NCBI GenBank assembly: GCA_947683625.1
Contig: CANTUR010000049.1
Span: 8,100,501-8,164,500, forward strand
Direction: 5' to 3'
Length of the DNA: 64,000 nt
Origin: Mallotus nudiflorus
Lineage: Eukaryota > Streptophyta > Magnoliopsida > Malpighiales > Euphorbiaceae
Part shown: piece after piece, positions 37,010 to 49,219 of the stretch
Layout: every line of letters begins with the position of its first letter
Position numbering within the stretch: the stretch's first letter is position 1
Position numbers and translations under genes: made by a program
The notes under the pieces: model-generated
The model's input: the letters and a program-made list of their open reading frames with translations, nothing else
Database searches by the model: none
Told to the model about the DNA's origin: nothing

Positions 37010-38551
37010 TGTTAGTGACATGCACTAGGTTAATCATTTGTGATTGTGTATTGACTTTCTTATTTTATTAATAAAGAGGTATTTCATTATCATTTGATTT
37101 TATGATAATTATATAAATGGTGAATTCTTACTAAGGCCATCAAGTATGTGACTTGATAGTAAAACCCTTAGATTAAAATAAGAGTTCTATTCTAATTATC
37201 CCTAGTCATTTATTCATTATATGAATATTAAAGTATTAAGGCTAGTATGATGTTGACTGATGATTATGTTTTACTAATCATGAATATGAGATATTAAGTC
37301 AACTCGTAGATACATGATAAGAGATCATGTACTGGATTGACCCACTATGAGAATACTGCATAGATTATTATCATAAATATTTCTCATCACAGTAATTTTA
37401 TTTCAGTCCTTTGACCTTGAAATCATCATGGATTTCTACATAGCTATGTGATGTTTTGACACATTCTAACATTGTATTTAACCGGACTATTAAATAGGAT
37501 GTTGTTGGATATGAAATTAGTTATGTGAGGAATATGAGTGATTCATAAGGAATTTATCCCTCAATAATATGAGAAAGATATCTATGGGCTGCTTAATGAG
37601 ATAGACTGAAGGAAAATGCTTGGCCATGCTGAAATGAAATGATAAAAAGTTATCATTTTTAGTCTACTTGGAATCAAGTCATAATATTGAACTATATAAG
37701 GATGACATTCTATGCCTTATGTTCAATTAAGATATCATGTGATAAAGGGACAATTTAATTCATTGTAATTAGGTTATGTCGGATTATTAACTTCACATGA
37801 CTTGGGTAGTCATAATGTCTTGCTAGAGGCCACTTATGACTTGTAGGCCTAAATAGAGATTTAGGCCCACTACTAATGTTATGTGAACCTACAAGGTCAC
37901 ACACTTAGAACAAGCTCAAAACGATTATGGGTTTAAAAAGCCTTAAACAAACTCTGTGGAAATAAATATTTAAAGTATTTTATTTATTTATTTGTTTATT
38001 TATTTAAGATAAATGTTATTTTATATAAATAAATAAGATCTTATTTCTGATTTTTTTTAAAAACAAAATCAGAATATAATAAATGGGAAATTATAAAAGG
38101 TCATTGGTAGGTGAAACCCTAATTTGGAATCTATAAATATGTTATATTCTCTAGGGTTTAACTCACTTGTTTTCCTTCCTCCAAAATAGTTTTCTCTCTT
38201 CTTAGAAAACAAAAATAGAGTTTTTCTTTTGTTCTTTATTTGTGAGACAATCAAGAAAGTTGCTAGCATACACTCCAATTCATTTTTGTGAAGGGTTGTT
38301 TGTGTGGGTGCCTATGGAGGACGCATCCTTTTGGAGACATCTAGATCCGAACAACCAAAGCAAAAAGCTCAAGGTAAAGTGTCATCGGTGTGAACCTCCT
38401 CTCATCCTTCTAGAAAATCTTACCTCTTCTATGTCTTGGTGAGATTCTTGAAACCCTAGATTTAATCCAGTAGTCGAATTACATGGATCCAAGTTTAGGA
38501 ATGTGATAAATTTTTAATTTTTTCACTGCATTTGTATCACGAAACCCAACA
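37010..38551 (+). repeat. solo LTR of the 20385-30545 copia family
   Basis: It starts TGTTAGTGACATG and ends CACGAAACCCAACA, with the same internal order as the LTRs of the copia element (CCCACTATGAGAATAC near 37338, GACTTGGGTAGTCATAATG near 37800, GTGTGAACCTCC near 38388). No internal region or second LTR adjoins it. It has no TA microsatellite, unlike the other two copies, and instead a TTTA/TATT-rich tract near 37975-38010. I see no clear 5 bp target duplication. Confidence 0.85.
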
Positions 38552-39055
38552 GCTAAAGTCTAAGTATGTGAGGGCAATAAAATATTTATTATCAATACTT
38601 TAGGGAAAAAACAAGAGAGGGAAAAGGGCATCATCATCTTGATCATATATTTTAAATGAAGATTGCTACATATAAAGTAGACAACTATGAGATTTATAGT
38701 TTAAGGGCTTTAACTTATTAGTTTAATTTTGAATTGATGACTTATGATTCAAGGGCATGGTTTACTTGATTTTGAATTAATTTATGATAGAGATATTCTA
38801 TGCACCTTTCATAATGGGATGAACAATTCTATCAATGGAAATCTTTTGGCTTTTTAAATTGCCTAAACTAGATAAAAAGTCAGTGAGAGGAACCCATGGG
38901 CTCTCTCTCTCTGTCTATCATATTGTGTAAGATAATAAGTATTCCTTTTATATAACTAAATTTATATCTCAATTAGTTAGTCATTAACTCTAGTGCATCT
39001 GAAGTTGTAATTATTCCTAAACTTTCACTCTATATTCAAATGTCACCATGCAAGC
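38552..39055. other. flank of the hAT insertion, unassigned
   Basis: Non-coding as far as I can see. Its last eight bases are the hAT target duplication. It was continuous with 43963 onward before the hAT element inserted. Confidence 0.5.
39048..39055. other. hAT target-site duplication, left
   Basis: ATGCAAGC, identical to 43955-43962. Confidence 0.9.
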
Positions 39056-39269
39056 TAGGGCTAAGCAAAAATTGGCTAAACCAAAAAGATCGAGCCAGAT
39101 GAAATCAAAACGCAAGAGTGATTCGATGATTGAGATGTGCCTAAGGCCGGTTTAGTTGGGTTATTAAGGAATTTTTGGTTTTTAGTTGTCAATTCAGTCG
39201 AGAGATTAATTTTATCGAATTGACTGAAAAACTGAATGACTGTTAATATACCTATAAAATGGTGATGTT

Positions 39270-39420
39270 TTACCCCTAACCCTAACCCTAAAAATATTAC
39301 CTATAAATACCTTTTATTCACCCTAACCCTTATTTCCTCTGCCTCTCTTTGTCTCACTCTCAGCCCTTCCCTTATAGAGATCTCTCTTCTCTCATCTAAT
39401 CCTAAATTTAACCCTGAAAT
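39270..39420 (+). promoter_or_regulatory. putative hAT transposase promoter region
   Basis: Three tandem CCCTAA units (about 39272-39289) and a further ACCCTAACCC lie around a TATAAATA at 39303-39310, followed by a CT-rich stretch. Telo-box-like ACCCTAA elements near a TATA box are common in plant promoters. Position upstream of the transposase ATG at 40399 fits, with an untranslated leader or intron between. This is inference from motifs only. Confidence 0.35.
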
Positions 39421-40398
39421 AAAAAACACTCATGTTAGCACTGTTCTTATGTCATTTTTTGTCTAGTTTTTACCTCTTGCCTTGTTGTCATCCCCACAGT
39501 TTCACTATCTTTCTATGTTCTATTGTATATTCATTCATAATTTATGATTTCCTATGGCTAGGGTCTCTTACACTCAAAGACTCATCCTCTTTATGTTTCC
39601 ATCAATCTCTCACACTCAATGATTGTTATATAAAAAATACTATATATATTAGTTTGTTGTTTTTTTACTATTAATGTTCATTATATGAAATTAGTAATGA
39701 TGAAATTGACATGCAAAGTCTTTCTTAGTCAGATCAACTAGATATGGCAATATTCTTATTAGATCTATAAGGTTTTCTTATTGATCGATTATTTTTTTGT
39801 TGTTATTTTGATTAGATCTCGATCTATTTTATGTTTGTTGTTTTGTATTTTGCATGATATGTTGGTTAATCGATTCATTGGTTGAATCAATGAAGTATTT
39901 TACTTAATCTCATAAAGATATCTTACGATGGAAGCCTAAAGTGCTTGATCTATTCCTTGGTTGAATTTTTGGTGAAGTCCCATATTTTTTACACCACCAG
40001 AGTCATCACAATATCTAAAAACATCACTTTGAAAGGTAAAAATCACATTTCTTGATTATTTTATGACTTGATGGTTTTTATTTTGAATATGTAAAATTTT
40101 TATAATAAATTTTGAAAATATGATTTTTACTTTGTAAATATGAATATTTAGTTTTGAATATTTCTTTTATTGAATCTATGTTTCAGAAAGTGATTTAAAA
40201 AATTGCTTGATCTAAAAAAATTTAATTATAGAATGCAAATCAAATTATTTTTTAATCATTGTATTTGTTCAAAGTTTATAAATTTTAAATAAATTTAGAT
40301 TTTTTAATTTCCATAATGAGTTATTAGCTTATTATTGGTGGAAGCTTCTATCTAAGTCTGTGTTACTATGTTCTATTTTATATAAATTGATGGCATAG

Positions 40399-42395
40399 AT
40401 GGAAAATAAAGTAGGAGCTACTAGTGGTAGTGTACCACATGCTATTAGTGAGCAGACCTTTCTTGTTGCTCCTGCAAATGTAGAATCCCAACAACAACAA
40501 GAAGTTGCTAAAAAAGAAAAAAAGAGAAAGGAATCATCTGATTTTAAAAGCAAGGCATGGGAGCCCATGAAAAGCAACGGAAGTTGGTAAAAGCTAAATG
40601 TCTTTATTATGCTAAACAATTACTTACTGACTCTAAAAGAAATGGGACACTAGACTTAGCCTTTTAACTCTAACACCTTATGTGCATATTTTTTACCCTT
40701 TAGGTGTTATAGGGACATAGAAGTTTGATAGTGAAGTAATTAGAACTGCATTGTCTAACATGATAATTTTTTATGAGTTTCCATTTAAATTTTTTAAGGG
40801 GAGGGATTCAAAAATTTTATAAATGTTGCATGTCCTAGGTTCAAGATACCTAGTCGATAGATAGTAAGCCAAGACTATTTTAATGCATATTTAGATGCTT
40901 GTCTAAAATTGAAAACTATTTTTATGAATCACGACCAAATTTAGAGAGTCAGTATCACAACTGACTCTTAGACTAGTATTCAACGCATTAATCACATGTG
41001 CATAACTGCTCATTACATTGATGTTGAGTGGAAGCTCCAAAAAAAAAATCATTTCTTTTATCCCTGTTACATCTCATAAGGGTGAGTACATTGCAAAAAG
41101 TTTGGAAAAATTTCTTATTGATTAAGGTTTCAAAAATGTTTTTTGAGTGACAATAGATAATACTTCTTCAAATAACACTACACTTGGTTTTTTTAAAAAA
41201 AAATATTGTTTTGGGGCACGTTTGCTATTATAATTGAGTATGTTCACATGCATTGCATTATACACATTTTGAATTTATTTGTAAATGACGATTTGAAAGA
41301 AGCTAGCAGATCTGTTAAAAGGGTTAGAGAATTAGTTAGATATGTTGGGAATCCACATGCTAGGTTACGTAAATTTGAGGAATTTTCTTACTTAATTGGT
41401 GTTGAGTGTAAATTCTCTTTGACCCTAGATGTGGTAACTAAGTGGAATTCAATATATGTGATGTTAAAAACTCCTTGCTTATTTGAAAAAGTTTTTCAAA
41501 AATTTAAGGAATGTGACTATACATATAGGATAGACTTAAGGGATGATGTACCTGACTTCATGGACTAACTTTTAGTCAAACAACTTGTTGATTTTTTGGA
41601 AAAAATTTATGAGATGACATTGAGAATTTTTTATTATACTTTAAAAATTTCTAATATCTTCTTTAAATTACATGAGTGGTAAGGTTGTGATAATGTCAGT
41701 AAAAAATCAATGGCTTTTTCAATAAAAGCCAAATTTTATAAGTACTAGGGGTCCAACTAAGATGAATATATTGATTTTTATTACAAATGTTATTGATTCT
41801 AGATATAAGCTAGAATGCATTAAGTTTTCTCTGAATCATATCTATTGTGAATCTGTGAGTGGAAGCCTTTTATCTAATGTGAAATTTAGTTAGCAATAAC
41901 TTTTTGATGATTACTTTACTTCTGTTAAACCTCCATCTCAAGGTTATTCTCAATATAGCATCTCAACTGATGCATATGAGCCTGCTTTTACTAATAATAG
42001 GAAATTAATATCCCTTATAAAAGCTAGATTTAAAAAGCACAAGATGGATCTTAGAATAGGTAAGAACAAAAAGACTGACTTGGATCTATATCTCTTAGAA
42101 TCTATTATTAGAGATGTGGACACATTTGATATTTTGAGATGGTGGAAGCATAATACTGAGAGATTTCTCATTATCAATCTTAGTACATAATGTGCTTGTT
42201 ATCTCCATCTCCACTGTGGCTTCTAAATATACGTTTAGCATAAGCAGGAGGGTGTTAGATTATTTTAGAAGTTCATTGACTTTAAAAGTTATAAAAGCTT
42301 TAATATGTTCTCAGGATTGGCTCTAAGAGTCTGGAAATCCAGTAAAAATTGAAGAGGCCTTATATAAGGTTGAGAATTTTGAGAAAGGTAGATTC
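40399..42395 (+). pseudogene. hAT transposase remnant
   Basis: The frame starts MENKVGATSGS, a low-complexity N-terminus. A BED zinc-finger region follows (KAKCLYYAKQLLTDSKRNGT near 40592-40650, with one Cys changed to Tyr). The central RNase H-like part includes the open segment 41206-41568 (HILNLFVNDDLKEASRSVKRVRELVRYV and TKWNSIYVMLK). The C-terminal dimerisation domain is clear: DLYLLESI near 42085, ILRWWKHN near 42133-42156, then ISISTVASKYTFSISRRVLDYFRSSLT near 42203-42285 and ALICSQDWL near 42295-42322. Several stops and frame changes inactivate it. Length is close to a full hAT transposase of about 650 codons. Confidence 0.85.
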
Positions 42396-43321
42396 TAAAA
42401 TTTTTTTTCTTTACATTCTTCAATTTTTAATTTTTTACTTCTCATATATTTTTGTCTAATTTCTAAATTCTCTCTTTTTAGAGTTGCCCTTAGTTGGAGT
42501 CTCTTAAATAATGGCATCATTAAGTGCCACTTAGATGAATCTTCAATAATATTGATTTGATTTGGTTGATTATTTTTAATTATTGACTGTTGTGCATATG
42601 ATATGTGCTTATTTTCAATTGCTTGCTTCTGCTTCTTCATGTGCTAAGTGTTATTTGAAGTGAACTGTGACCAACATTTATATGGCTGACATGTATTTCA
42701 GTTATCAAGGTTGTTACTTATTAACAACACTTGAGGTGGTTGACATATGAAAGTTGCTAGTGTCAATGTTGCATATGTTTAAGGGCTATGATGATGCTTC
42801 CACCAATTTGTTATTCTAAGAAGTAAAAGTGCTTTTTCTACGGTAGCATATTTTTGTTACCATATATGGCCACATTTTTACACTGAATTAAAAAAAATGA
42901 GTCCACTTTGTTTTGATTGTCCTTCTACTTATGTTTTCACTTCGTAGAAATTTCATTTCATTTTTATCTACCTGCTTTTGGATTTCTATGAAATTGCTTC
43001 TCATTTTTGTTTTTTTTTTAATTTTTTATTGCATATTTCTGAATATGAATAGGCAACGATGAAGCTTCCACATAAGTTATTTTCAGATTGTGTGTATCTA
43101 GTTACTTACCATTTCTTCAGTGACATGTAGTTGATGCCAGAAGTTGTGGCACCAATTGGACATGACTAGAAAACTTAACAGATGAGCCTACTTTGTTCAT
43201 TTTTCTCTATATGCTTGTTTTCTAATTTTGTATACTTATATATATGCCTGTGTGCAAGAATATAAAAGTGTTTTGGTGAATAATTGTTATGTCTATAATC
43301 ATAATATTTTGTTTCATGTGT

Positions 43322-43438
<117 letters not shown>

Positions 43439-43954
43439 TAGTGGAAGCTTTGAATTTGAAGATGGCTTCTGAATTTTTTTTAAAGTCATGTGAACGCAGT
43501 GAAAGCTTTTTGGTTTTATCAACATTAATGTAGACTTTTAGATGAAGTCTTAGAAAATTTGGATTTCAATTATATTTTTTGTATCTAATTTTACATAAGC
43601 CATGGTAATTTTTAAATCCTGTATATATTTATACATTGGGTTTGGACCCAATTAATTTTTTATTTTGTAAGTTTGACTCATTTAGCTTGTCCTAAAATAG
43701 GCTTTCATAACTATGTAACAGAAATTGGGCTTTGCCCAAATTAGTAAAATTTTTAAATTTTAGTTTGTTTTATCTATAATTTGACTCAATTGAGCCTAAC
43801 TATTGAACTGAACTGACATTACCAAACTTATCAATCTACAAAACTGATTATTTTTTATCTGTCATTAGCTTAGTTTGGTTTTGATAATAGTTGCAAAAAA
43901 AAAAATTATCCATCCTAAACTGAACTAAGCCAAACTGACCAATGCTCAACCCTA

Positions 43955-43962
43955 ATGCAAGC
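43955..43962. other. hAT target-site duplication, right
   Basis: ATGCAAGC, identical to 39048-39055. Confidence 0.9.
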
Positions 43963-45372
43963 TGGTGGTTCAAGATCGAAATCACAGATACAAATATCAC
44001 ACATAAGCAATCAGATATGTTCTTTGGAACTAGAAGATGTTGAGTAGTCAGAAGTTCCAAAAGACTGCAACAAATTTATAGGGAAAATCTTGAGTGATTG
44101 AAAATATATGGCAAGTCTACTTCATCACATACTAACTTAGGTATGGTCATTTACTGAACCAATCTTGAGTGATCCAATTCAAGTCTCATTTTGGATGAGA
44201 TTAAATTCAAATTTGAGAATGTATGAGTATAAATTTCTAGCCTTCCTTTGAATCAAATCACCTAAATTAATGTAAAAAATATTGTAAATACCACGTTTTC
44301 TAGTTTAGTTAAAGATAAAGACTTAATGTGTATAGATAAAGAATGGAAACCAATGATAAGAACTAGGTTTAACTAGATTTGAAAAAACCTTTACCCATGG
44401 ATTTCATAAATTGCAAAAATGAAAAAAGTGATTGGATCTAATTCCAGTATGAGAAATCCCACTATGTTGTTATTTTTATGGTTTCTTTGACCACATAACA
44501 TTAAATTACAAAGTTGTAAAGTCTCAAGAGGAAATCACAACAAGGGTATAAATAATCAAACCTATGGACCTTAGATGAGAGCTTTATTAAGAAGGAAAAT
44601 TAGCTTTGCTTCTAACCAGTATTGGGATGACAACACTAGTTACAAGATTCAAAAGTACTAGTTCCAATAAAGGATTATAGAATTTTCTTTTAGGTTTAAA
44701 GGCGATGAATAATACCTACTATTTAAAAGGTGTGAGCAGGAAAACTCTCTAAGTTCATATACCACAGTAGGTTAAGAACATGGCGGCTCTCTGATTTCAT
44801 TAGAAATGAGAGTGTCTTAATTGGCAAGTCTAAGCTTCGATTAGCAAAACTCATCATGCAAAGGAGTTTTGCATATGGAAGATGAAAAAATATAAGGAAA
44901 ATGAAAAAAAAGGATGGGCAAAGAAAAAATAGATTTGGTGATGGAATCTCAACTTCTTAGACTTCCCGAGCTGAAAAGTAATAATGATAAGTCTCTAAAT
45001 AACAAGATAGAGGCTTAAAAAACTAACTAGTTAAAGGCCTAAAGTGAACCCATCTATGCTACTATAAATATAATAAAGAAACGAGCTTGGCCTAAACCAC
45101 TGATCCATGTTAAACTTATCACTAAGGAAGCACTATTTTGTAAGGGCACTAAAGAGTAAGGAGGAACCAGTGTAAGAAAAGAAGCTAGTGACAGGAAATA
45201 AAAGATAAAGAAAATTCAACATTAAGGAATTAGCCCATCATCCTCCCTAAACTCATATTGACAACCTTACAATAACGTCAGCTCAAGTAGAAAAACTACC
45301 AAGTCCCTCCCAGACTTCCCTGAGTATAAAAAATGCTCAAGAAAGCTTCTCAGTTATGGTTGATAGTATAGG
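43963..45372. other. unassigned sequence between hAT and copia LTR
   Basis: I see no confident domain here on either strand. Short plus-strand peptide stretches around 44570-45350 have some amino-acid composition of a decayed coding region but match no family that I can name. Confidence 0.35.
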
Positions 45373-47772
45373 TGGTATGCCCCAAAGGCCATCACACATT
45401 TTGACATTGTAAATAATCCTAAATGGCAATAAAATATTCATTTAAATAAAGCATCTGTTTATTTGAGTGTTTATCTAATAGCATAATGCTAAACAAAGTT
45501 ATTATTAAATAGTTGAAAATATAAGCTATAAATTTATTTAGTATATATGCTGTAAAAATGTTCATAGTTAATTAATTAATATTTGGTTAATATTAATTAG
45601 ACTATCACCTCTGTCTATTTTCCTTGATTAGTATGTGTTATTAATAGTGGGAGGTAGTGAGTCTCATGCTACTTGATATGAGTATCAAAATAGACATGTG
45701 GATACTCATGTAATAGGTGGATTGAACAGTGATGTTAGATTTATGATCATGAGGATATTCACTTATAGTTAACAATTACAATCTAGGTCATAATGTTGCA
45801 TATAGTCCTTTGACCTGAGGTAGCAAGGTCATCCATATTTAAGTGGTTAGGCTTTGTTATTGCTTACATACTTGTGTTATTCATACATGGGTATAAGGCA
45901 TATGTTGGCTCTAGTGAATTAAATATAGGGAGGAGTGTTTGATTAAGATGGGATTTTATTGCATGGACTGAACTAGGATATGATCCTATGCTATCTAAAT
46001 TTGTTCTTAATGAATAAGTTCCTAACTAGGAAAAATATAACATAGTCTGAAACAGTTTCAATGCTAGAAAGTGTTTCTAGCATTTGTTATGTTTTATTAA
46101 GAATAGAAGTTGAGATGAGGTCATATAATAATGTTGTTAGAGTTTGACTAAACCTTAACTCTAGGCTATATCGGGATCTTCTAATGAAGGGATTTTAGTG
46201 CACGGTAATTATGATTAAAGGGTTTATATGAATTAATACATGCATTCATTTCTAATTAGGTAGTTGTGATATCAATGCTAAGGGTTATTCACAACATATA
46301 AGAACTAAATGTGTATAATTGGGATTTTGACATTTATACTTAAAAGAGTTTCAAATAATATCAAGTGTTGATATTATATTCTCATTGTCAATTAAACATG
46401 AACCTAGTAAGTCACACCTAAAAGAGCTTTACCAAATCACCATCAATGTTATTCCAATTATTGATTAGAGTGTTTAATCAATTAATTAAGATTAACAGAA
46501 TTAGATTTATGCATTAAGCAATGATTCTAGCATATCATGAAATCTAATTTAAGTAAGGGTTTAATTATTAATTAATACTTAATTAATATGGGATAGTAAT
46601 TAAGGAATTAAATTAATAGTAAATATTATTTTTAATTGGACTTGGATTAATGGCCGAGGTTGTATGGGCATAGGCCCAAAAGAGTTATAGACCAAAGATT
46701 AATCCAAGATGTTTAGAAAGCCCATGAACCTAATCTAAGCCCATTTGGTTTTATAGATTGGGTTTGGGCCAAGTGTTGGCCCAATGACCAAGCCTAAGTC
46801 CATAAGATAAAATGATAAGGATAAGTTTGGCTTATTAGGCACACATTATCTCTTATGCATATAATGTTGTCCTTGGCTAAATTAAAGGTTAAGCTTCATT
46901 GATTTGTGTAAAGAATGTATGTAGACATATACATGAGATGTATCTCACTCTCTATATACTTATATCTTATACAAGTTATATACCTATCATGATGAGTTGT
47001 ATATATGTGATGTGAGCAATGATGTCATTAGGGTTTGCTTTTCTCTACATATAAATGCATAATCTAAGAAATGTTTCTACATTAGATGGTTAAAGACTAT
47101 GTAGAGATACACAAAAGAAAGAAAACAACATATACACAAAACAAACCCTAAGTGTTATTGTAAGGAGATTAAGTCAAAGCAAGTTTTGTATATGTCATTT
47201 TAGAGGTTACTTGCATCTAACTAAATCAAGGCAAGAAGGTGATTGGTGAAGCTTTAGTGTTTTAAGCTAGAGGCCTCACACTTAGGAGGCTAGAGCATTT
47301 AATTCAAGAGTTGAACCAACTAAATCAAAGCTTATAGATTACTATTCTGGTTTACATTAAACTTAAGAGTGGTAAGTTTTCTTCAACTTAGAATTCCTAA
47401 GTTGTTGCTTATATATGTTTTTTTTGTTATTTAGCTATGTGTAAAATGAAAATTGAATATATGGCAATGGAAATTTTCATATGATGAACGGTTATGCAAG
47501 TAAAAGTTTTGAAAAATTCCTTATCTAAGGCTTATGCTCACCATTCCCTACATGTAGTATTAGAGAAAAGGATAGTAATGCATGGTTATATGGTGCATAA
47601 AGATGCACAGACGATCTGATTCCTAGGAACTCTCATGTGTGATCATATGATGAAGTGTGGCTCTCTGCCCAGGAGCCCCAGTGTTGCATGCTTTGATAGG
47701 TATACGTGGATGTTATCTCATATGATGAGACTAAGTGCACACAGGTGATTTGTCCCTACTTAAATCCTTTCA
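45373..47772 (+). repeat. copia LTR (2.4 kb)
   Basis: It begins TGGTATGCCCCAAAGG and ends near TCCTTTCA, two bases before the primer-binding site. Its first kilobase has the same kind of landmarks as the other copia family in the window (CATTTTGACATTG, TAGTCCTTTGACCTGAGG), suggesting a distant relationship. Promoter-like sequence and an AAACCCTAAGTG context lie near 47000-47160. No second copy is visible in the window. Confidence 0.65.
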
Positions 47773-47774
47773 AG

Positions 47775-47787
47775 TGGTATTAGAGCC
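47775..47787 (+). other. copia primer-binding site
   Basis: TGGTATTAGAGCC has one difference from the plant initiator-tRNA-Met primer-binding site. Confidence 0.85.
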
Positions 47788-49019
47788 TAGTTTTGTACTT
47801 TATATATGCTAAACTGATTGAGAATTGTAAGTGTTGTGATTTTTTATGTTAATTGCTAGTTCTATGGTTAAATATATGTATAAATGGCCTTAAGTATGTG
47901 CACAATCCTTAACTGTGCTGAGTCATTATGGGTGTGCTAACTTATGACAGAGGCTGGATGTGATAAGTTAAACTTGAGTTGGTATAGAGGTGTTGAATAG
48001 TTTCCATATCCTTTTTTTACACCCTTTCATGAAAACACCCATTTGAAAGGAGCACAAGTTAGAATGATTAAGGGCCTATAAGTACTTTTTTTTAATTGAT
48101 ATATATGCAAAAATGATAATGGACTTAGATTACATTCTATGGTTTGTAATAATAATTAATTTTATTATTTAGTTATAAAAAATGTTAATTACATAGAATT
48201 AGGATGTAATATTCACCTTGGTATGCTAAGGAATAAATGTAAATCATAAGAGTTGTGAAATGGAGCGTGAAGAGTTTAAGTCAGAGGTCCATGAAGATGG
48301 TGACAAGAACTTTCATACCTTGAAGATTCTTTTTAAGCTAAGCCTTTTGTAATTTATTCTAAGAGTTAGAATAGGCTTAAGCAAAGTTTGTTTGATTGGA
48401 TGCCATGCAATATATATGTGATATATATAATGGGCTAATGTGTAAAGTGAGACCTAAAATCTAAAGACCAAAAAATCTTCCAAAGTAAATTTAGGTCTTG
48501 GCTCTCCATTGGAACAATAACTTGCATGGTTTTAGAATTATGTGCATCGACTAAGGATACATAGAGTGTACATATATCCTAAAAGATTCATGTAGTGTTA
48601 TTGTTAAGCATTAGATGTTGTGGGTGTATGGATACACTATAACATAAAAATGGCAAATAGGAATACTTGAGGTTTGTAGTGTTCAAATCCATACACTACA
48701 TTGATTCAATAGTATGGACCTAACTAACTAATATAATTGGATGTATAGAACCTCATATGAGATGTGATGACAAGAGTTACCACTTAATGAGAATTAATAT
48801 TCCAAGAATGGCAATGTATACTTATGGGATATTAGTAACCATTAAGTTTCCATTACCCATTAGAAATCCATCCAATAAAGGATTTCTATTTTCTAGTTTA
48901 GAAGTGTAGGATTCACCAAGTTAGTGGAAGACCATTATGATTAAAGGCTAAACCTAATGTTAAGGATAACATTATTAAATAACTAATTAATCTTGTTACC
49001 TTTGTAGAAAATTAATAAC
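47788..49019 (+). other. copia untranslated leader
   Basis: About 1.2 kb of non-coding sequence separates the primer-binding site from gag. A short open stretch beginning ATGGAGCGTGAAG at 48259 matches no family I know. Confidence 0.5.
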
Positions 49020-49219
49020 ATGAGATCATCAAACCCACCTTCTATCATACTTGAATAATATAGGCTCACATGCCTTAATTAAATTGATTAGTAAGGAACC
49101 TAAAATTTGTTTCAGCTTTCGAAAAGATACTTTATGTATTAGAACAAAGTCCACCCAAACCACTTCTTGAAAATGCTTCCTTAGAAGAACATAACACTTT
49201 AGAAAAATGGAAAGAAGAT
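49020..49219 (+). pseudogene. copia gag N-terminus, interrupted
   Basis: An ATG at 49020 opens MRSSNPPSIIL, followed by a decayed RLTCLN segment and then EKILYVLEQSPPKPLLENAS and EEHNTLEKWKED in another frame. This is the typical start of plant copia gag. The sequence breaks at the Tat LTR. Confidence 0.7.

Larger units (their letters stand above)
45373..49219 (+). mobile_element. third Ty1/copia element, 5' part only
   Basis: A 2.4 kb LTR, a tRNA-Met primer-binding site and the start of gag are present in order. The element is then cut by the 3' LTR of the minus-strand Tat element at 49220. The remainder would lie beyond the right edge of the window, on the other side of that insertion. Confidence 0.7.

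Noticed and set aside
39272..39335. Telomeric repeat
   Set aside because: Only three CCCTAA units, lacking the plant CCCTAAA form; better read as promoter-type elements.
43963..45372. Possible host gene or LINE ORF1 remnant
   Set aside because: Peptide stretches are suggestive in composition only; no domain could be named and no frame is open.
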